DNA from: Mycoplasma wenyonii
GTDB taxonomy: Bacteria > Bacillota_I > Bacilli_A > Mycoplasmatales > Mycoplasmoidaceae
Direction of reading: 5' to 3'
Assembly (NCBI RefSeq): GCF_003265155.1
Contig: NZ_QKVO01000002.1
Coordinates: 24,001-88,000, forward strand
DNA: 64,000 nt
In this document: one piece after another, positions 59,076 through 64,000 of the stretch
Numbering within the stretch: the first letter of the stretch is position 1
Layout of the letters: each line of letters opens with the position of its first letter
Notes under the pieces: model-generated
What the model was told of the DNA's origin: nothing
The model's input: the letters and a program-made list of their open reading frames with translations, nothing else
Databases searched by the model: none
Made by a program: the position numbers and the translations under genes

Positions 59076-59936
59076 ATGGGGCCAGAAATAAAAGTGATTT
59101 ATTCAGACTTAGATGGAACTCTATTATCTCCTAAGAAATATTCTTGAAAAAAAGTACATACATACACTCTATCTACTTTGAGCGCTTTTCTAGAGAACAC
59201 CAATAACCAATTTATTTTGGCTACTGGAAGAAATCTAGTAAGGGCTAAGTCTATTTCTAGTTGACTGGAAGATAGATTGGGGGGTTACAAGATTCCTTAT
59301 CTTATTTGCTTAAATGGAGGGTTACTCTTTGACAATAGAAATGAACAAGTGATTTACTCACAAGTTTTTCAAACTACCCAATTACTTAAATTACTAAGTT
59401 TTCTAAGAAGACATTTTTGTGTAGTCTTTTTGGTAGTTGATAGTGAAAATCAAGTGTTCACAGAAGATAACTGAATCTCAAGAATAATTGCTAAGAAATT
59501 CACTAAAAAATACAATGCAACCTTAAAAATCAACACTCCGGAAAATTACAAAAATGGTTGAGAGAATATTCAAAAAGTAATTCTCTTTACCTTTCATAAA
59601 AACTCTGCAAAACTAAGGGTACTCATTGAATCTAAATTTTCTGAGTTTTATGTCTCTATTCATGGTGACTGACTACTGGAAGTTATAGATAAGAAAGTTA
59701 ATAAATTCTTTGCTATTCAAAAAATTAACGAAATAGAAAATTGACAATTAAGTCAATGTTGTGCAATTGGAAATGAACACAATGATTTATTAATGATTGA
59801 GAAGTGTGGGTTTGGAGTCGCAGTTGATTTTTCTCCTAAGCACACAACCTTTAACTATGACCCTAACTTAATTAATCTACATACTACTAATAAAAAGGGG
59901 ATAGCTGTAGCTAATGCCATTAATCACTTTTCTTAG
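59076..59936 (+). CDS. Cof-type HAD-IIB phosphatase
   Basis: 286 residues. Motif I DLDGTLL with nucleophile Asp, motif II ATGRN, a lysine region, and motif IV GNEHNDLLMI (GDxxND type) at the end, with a cap domain in between. Family members dephosphorylate sugar phosphates and flavin or thiamine intermediates; the substrate cannot be read. Start ATG 59076. Mollicutes carry several of these. Confidence 0.9.
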
Positions 59937-59948
59937 TTTTTTGGGACC

Positions 59949-60428
59949 TTGCTAAAGAAATTAATTATTTGCGGAAGTAATAGTAAAAAGTCTAGAAGTG
60001 TTACTTTAGCTGAGCAACTTTCTAGAGAGCTTTCTATTTGAGCTATCTATCTCAATGTTTCTGAGAATATTCCACTATTAAACAATGATTTAACTGCAAA
60101 GAAGGAATTTCCCCCAACCATAACTTTCTTGGTTGAAAAGATTAGGGAGCATGACGCCATCATACTAGTATTTCCCCAATACAACTACAACTTTTCAGGC
60201 TTTCTTAAAAATGTCTTAGATTGATGTAGTCTTGTCTCTAGAAAAATATTTCACTCAAAGATATTGGTTTTATTGGGAGTTAGTCTAACAGAGTCTGGGA
60301 GCGATGAATTCAAACAAGTTACTTCTTTTACCTGCAATGCTTTAGGGGCAGACAAAATAGTTTTTCTTAACTGAACTCCCAATACTAGATTCGAAGAGCT
60401 GATCAAGAACATCAAGAGATATGTCTAG
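59949..60428 (+). CDS. NAD(P)H-dependent FMN reductase family flavoprotein
   Basis: 159 residues of flavodoxin fold. FMN phosphate loop GSNSKKSRS near the N-terminus (GSxRxxSxN type), and the isoalloxazine-binding FPQYNYNFSGFLKNVLDW, matching PxYNxSxPGxLKNxLDW. Start TTG 59949. It stands five bases ahead of the FecCD permease gene, so reduced flavin may serve to reduce the imported metal or haem complex; that link is inference. Confidence 0.87.
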
Positions 60429-60432
60429 CTTT

Positions 60433-61551
60433 TTGCAGGCCTATTACAGGCCTGCTAGCTACATACATAATTTCAATTCCTCCCCAGACTCTAACTTCAA
60501 AAGATTCAACTGAAACTCTCTTCTATCCAATAAAAAGTTCTTACTTGTTTCTCTTTCTCTTGTTTCTCTTTTCTTAATAGGACTGAATCTTTATAGAAAG
60601 ATAGAAGGGTGGGATCTAGAGCAAATTCTCTCTCCATTATTTGGTTTCAGAGCCCCGGCACAAAAGGGTCAGGAGGTAAAGGGGATCAACTTCCTACCAT
60701 ATCAAAGAATTACCTGAATTATTTTGGCTTCTTTGATGGCTGCGACTCTCTTGGCCATCTCTGGAAATATCTCTCAATCTCTTCTGCAAAATCCTCTAGC
60801 AGACAGCTCAACCTTAGGAATGATGGATGGTGCCGCTTTAGGATTAATTGTTCTTAAAGCTTTTTTAGGTTCTAGTATTGGAAGTTACTACTGAGCTCAC
60901 TTTGTTGTTTCCTTCTTCTTTTCCTTTATTGTTTTTTCTTTAATTCTCTTCCTATTTAACAGAAGGGCTACGTGAGAGAGACAAAATCTATGCACTATGT
61001 TAATTCTTTTTGGATTAATGTTGAATATCTTTTTTAGAACAGCCATTCACTTAATAAAAGAATACAGTGAGGTTTCGCTAAAGACTTCCTTTGCTTTAGC
61101 TATTGGTGGTGCAGAGAATATCTATGAATTATTTCCTTTTCAATTCCCATTGATTCAAATTGCTTTTCCAATAGTAATAGTCCTATTACTAGTTACTAGA
61201 TTACTTTCTAAAAACCTAAATCTTGCAGAACTGGGATTTGATCAAGCTCATTCTCTGGGAGTAAATGTAAAGCTATTGCAATTCTTTGGCTATCTGATTA
61301 TCTTGTGTTGCAATACTCTAACGATTAACTTAGTTGGAAATATAGCTTTTTTAGGACTAATCAGCACTCATATAGCGAGAAAACTTTTAAAGACCAGAAA
61401 ATATGAAAACATCCTTCCTGTTTCTGCAATTATTTCTATTTGTTTATTGCTCACAGCAATAACAATTAACTCCTATCTAACCTATATCTCTAGCTCTAAT
61501 CTAATTGTTGCTTTGGGTGCTGTTTCCCTTCTATTCCTAAACAAAAAGTAA
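60433..61551 (+). CDS. FecCD-type ABC transporter permease 1
   Basis: Membrane subunit of the type II importers that take up iron-siderophore, haem or cobalamin. 372 residues. Diagnostic segment GNISQSLLQNPLADSSTLGMMDGAALG (Q...NPLA.P..LG...GA), later LGFDQAHSLGVNV (the coupling helix region) and NIAFLGLISTHIARKL. Eight to nine membrane helices. Start TTG 60433, which lies in front of a 7-bp hairpin; no ATG is available. First of a three-gene transporter unit. Confidence 0.88.
60435..60455 (+). promoter_or_regulatory. Perfect hairpin at the start of the FecCD operon
   Basis: GCAGGCC-TATTACA-GGCCTGC, a 7-bp GC-rich stem with 7-base loop, four bases after the reductase stop. There is no T-run behind it, so it is not a simple terminator. 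It covers the first codons of permease 1 if TTG 60433 is the start. Possible regulatory or RNA-processing element. Confidence 0.5.
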
Positions 61552-61586
61552 TGAACAACAACTACTTTTCTAGTTTCTCAGCCTAA
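61551..61586 (+). other. Eleven-codon leader ORF before permease 2
   Basis: ATG at 61551 overlaps the permease 1 stop (TAATG) and reads MNNNYFSSFSA then TAA, followed at once, in frame, by the TTG start of permease 2. It looks either like a leader peptide or like the true N-terminus of permease 2 broken by a stop codon. Confidence 0.45.
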
Positions 61587-62609
61587 TTGAGCAGAGCTAG
61601 CTCTCTGCAAATTAGAGCACAAAATGAGCCTTCTAAGTGAATTTGTTTAGCTCTAGTTCTACTATCTTCTTCTTTTTTTGCTTTATTCACTTTCAATTGA
61701 GAGTATGACTTCTCCTATAAAGCTCTAAATCCTAGATTATGGCAGTATTTCTTAGCCATATTCAGTGGAGGGGCTTTAGGAGTTGCGGGATTAATGCTTC
61801 AAAAACTAACCAAGAATCCTTTAGCAGATATTTCTCTGTTAGGTATTGGATCCCTAAATATTATTGCCATAAGTGTTTTTATCTTTCTGAACTTTGACGG
61901 AGAGAAAGCTTCCCTTCCATTCTTAAAGGCTGTATTGCCAATAATTTCTTTACTGGCATCTCTGCTTGGTACCACAATTGTTTATCTCTTAACTAAAAAG
62001 AAGAAATCAACTCAATCTCTTGTAATCTCTGGAATTGCATTTCAATTCCTTTGTGAGGCAATCAGTGTCACTATCTTAAATTTCATCTCTAATGATCAAG
62101 ACAGCTCTAGACAAATATTTGTTGAAATCTCTAACTACAGCTATGGAAAGTTACCTGATATTGCTACTGTTTCTTTATTTCCTGAATGAAGAATTACAAC
62201 CATAGTTTCTTTCCTGTTAATTGCAGTTATTGCAATAGCTATTTGGGTATTCAGAAGAGATTTGGAGTTAATGGAGATTGGAGAGGATTATGCAATTTCT
62301 CAGGGAATCAAAGTAAAGAAATTGAGACTGATTTTGTTTGGTGCAATCGCATTGTTGGCGGGGATTGAGAGTGCATTAGTAGGAACTATTTCTCTATTGG
62401 GAATAATTGCTCCACATATTTCTAAATTTTTGTTTGGAAATAAAGCCTCATCAAATGTAATAGCTAGTTTTATTGTTGGAGCATTATTAGTTGTTTTAGC
62501 TACCTTCTTCTCTGTTAACTTGGCCCAGAATATCCCTATTGGAATCTTCTCAACAGCAATAATTACCCCTATCTTTCTATTCTTATTACTTAAAAATAAG
62601 AATCTCTAA
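61587..62609 (+). CDS. FecCD-type ABC transporter permease 2
   Basis: Second membrane subunit, 340 residues from TTG 61587. Core GALGVAGLMLQKLTKNPLADISLLGIGS, coupling region GEDYAISQGIKVKKLRL, and GTISLLGIIAPHISKFLFG match FecCD proteins and align with permease 1, so the transporter is a heterodimer. The N-terminus is uncertain because of the in-frame TAA at 61584-61586. Its stop overlaps the ATG of the next gene by one base. Confidence 0.88.
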
Positions 62610-64000
62610 TGAGATACTTGGCTCTCTCTATTTGTGCTCTTAGTTGTGCATGCTTTGGAATTGGTTTAGGGGTTATTAACAAACAAATTACTTCTTGCTT
62701 TCAAGAGCTTAAGCAAGATACATTTGTCAAAGAGAATAATCAAGTAACTCAAGGCCCAAACTTTAATGCTTGGAATCTAATCTACTCTTCTGGAAGTATC
62801 TCATATTTAAGACAACTTATTGACCAAATTCAAATAGGTTCAGATTCGGGCTTAAAACAAGTAGACACTGATTCAGGGGCTATGACAGTCTCTTCAACCT
62901 CTTATCTACCTAGACTCAAAAATCTTTTGAATTCCTTCCTTAAAGACTTAAGTTGAGAAACTTTGATAGCTAACCATGAAAAGGTGTCTCCGCCAAGTGA
63001 CCAGAATCAAACTCAATCTATTTCCACTAGCTTTTATCCATTTAAAACAAAATTCTTTTCCTTTAGTAATTGAGTTGAACTAGGAGTCATTGTCTTAGTT
63101 ATTGAAGCAATATTTTTACTTTCCCTAATTGTCTCAATAGCTTTAATCTCTCTGGATTGAAAGCTCAAAAGAGCAGAGAAGATTAAGTGAATACTCTACT
63201 ACTTATTCACTAATCTTTTGGGTTGGGTATATCTAAATTACCTGAAAAACAAGTCTGGAAAGAAAGCTTGAATACCTAAAAGAACTAGAAAAGATAATGA
63301 TTATCAATTACTAGATTATTCGGGTAATAAGTCAGCGATTGTTTTGTCTGATGTATGTTTTTCCCAAGATGATTACAAGATTCTAAAAGGGATTAATTTA
63401 GCGTTACAGAGAAATGAATTCTATGCTATTATCGGGCCTAATGGGGCGGGAAAAACCACTCTATTAAAGAATATTGGAGGGATTCTTAAATCTAGCTCTG
63501 GAAAGGTTGAAATAGGAGGAACAAATCTCTTATCAATTCCTAAAAAATCACTCTGGAAAAAGATTGTCTATATTCCTCAAGAGTTAGAGATCCAACCAGA
63601 TACACCGGTATATGACTTCTTACTTTATTCCAGGTATATCTTTCTCCCTAGAACTCAAAAAGCTACTCCGGAAGATCATTTAAAAGTATTGGAAGCAATT
63701 AAGAAATGTGGATTGGAGAGTTTCAGATATTCTAGGATGGGTGAGCTTTCTGGAGGTCAAAGACAAAAAGTTATCTTGGCAAGTATTATGGTCAAAGATG
63801 CAGAGATCATTCTTTTAGATGAGCCCACAACCCATCTAGATATTGAAAATAGAATGTTTTTGATCTCTTTCTTTAAAGAGTTAAAGAATTCTAAGAAGAT
63901 TGTGGTAGCTAATCTACATAACTTTGCAGAAATAGCTCAACTATCCTCCAAGATAATTGCCATCAAAAATGGAGTATTGCAAAAAATCTCAGGAACTACA
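62609..64000 (+). CDS. Membrane/extracellular domain fused to FecE-type ABC ATPase (C-terminus beyond window)
   Basis: One frame of at least 464 codons. Residues 1-25 form a signal helix (LALSICALSCACFGIGLGVI), about 26-154 a Ser/Gln/Asp-rich segment probably outside the cell, 155-182 and 194-212 two membrane helices. A short basic stretch leads into an ABC ATPase: Walker A GPNGAGKTT (276), Q-loop PQELEIQ, signature LSGGQRQ (380), Walker B ILLDEPTTHLD (404), H-loop NLHN. The ATPase is of the FecE/FhuC/BtuD kind. Such ATPases are normally soluble; the fused domain is unusual and might anchor the complex or replace a binding protein. Start ATG 62609 overlaps the previous stop. Confidence 0.85.

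Noticed and set aside
60609-60857. Separate 82-residue ORF
   Set aside because: It is a shadow in another frame of the FecCD permease, which has full family motifs.

Overview
The window is chromosomal DNA of a wall-less mollicute that reads UGA as tryptophan. In-frame TGA codons fall at conserved Trp positions in nearly every gene, and a tRNA-Trp with anticodon UCA is encoded at 54455-54530. The AT-rich composition, sparse gene order, many TTG starts, tandem families of short secreted paralogues and very long secreted proteins of unknown function all point to a haemotropic (blood-dwelling) Mycoplasma of the Eperythrozoon type. That placement is inference; no rRNA lies in the window.

Layout. 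1-20.3 kb is mainly housekeeping. It holds a UvrD-type helicase opposite a PD-(D/E)XK-like protein, an alaS cut down to its aminoacylation half, mnmA, ligA, asnS, a split class Ib ribonucleotide reductase locus (nrdI-nrdE divergent from nrdF), a SecE-like protein, rpmF, an 812-residue surface protein, pth, the 5'-3' exonuclease, a short dnaE and lysS. 20.3-27.7 kb holds two adjacent giant secreted proteins (1286 and 1189 residues). 27.7-33.7 kb holds a DJ-1 family protein, a previously unlabelled and unusually small tmRNA (28368-28611, minus), a CPBP membrane protease, an MFS transporter whose Shine-Dalgarno and start codon lie in a hairpin, nadD, and a membrane-anchored coiled-coil protein. 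33.8-41 kb is a plus-strand translation and transcription block: rpsB, nusB, nusA, infB, rbfA, two membrane proteins, and an Obg homologue that has lost its GTP-binding motifs.

41-47 kb is the most interesting part. It is an array of short secreted paralogues around pyrG in which runs of exactly eight C or G sit early in, or within, the coding sequence. In two genes (40985-41892 and 46456-47042) the run puts signal peptide and body out of frame; in the others the gene is open. This looks like a set of phase-variable surface genes (contingency loci). A decayed paralogue end lies between them at 44835-44936.

47-58.4 kb holds hisS, aspS, leuS with a shrunken editing domain, a YqaJ/MAGa7180-like nuclease, an nrnA-like DHH phosphoesterase, tRNA-Ser(GGA), tRNA-Trp(UCA), a Ca2+/cation exchanger and ileS. 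58.4-64 kb holds gmk, a Cof-type HAD phosphatase, an FMN reductase and an iron/haem/cobalamin-type (FecCD) ABC importer. In that importer two permeases are followed by an ATPase fused to an N-terminal membrane and extracellular domain; this last gene runs off the window.

Themes. Proofreading and regulation look eroded: AlaRS lacks its editing domain, LeuRS CP1 is degenerate, DnaE has lost its PHP histidines and OB fold, and Obg has lost its P-loop. Surface coding capacity and switching are kept. Five genes have no ATG, GTG or TTG in a position that makes sense, so starts for those are approximate.
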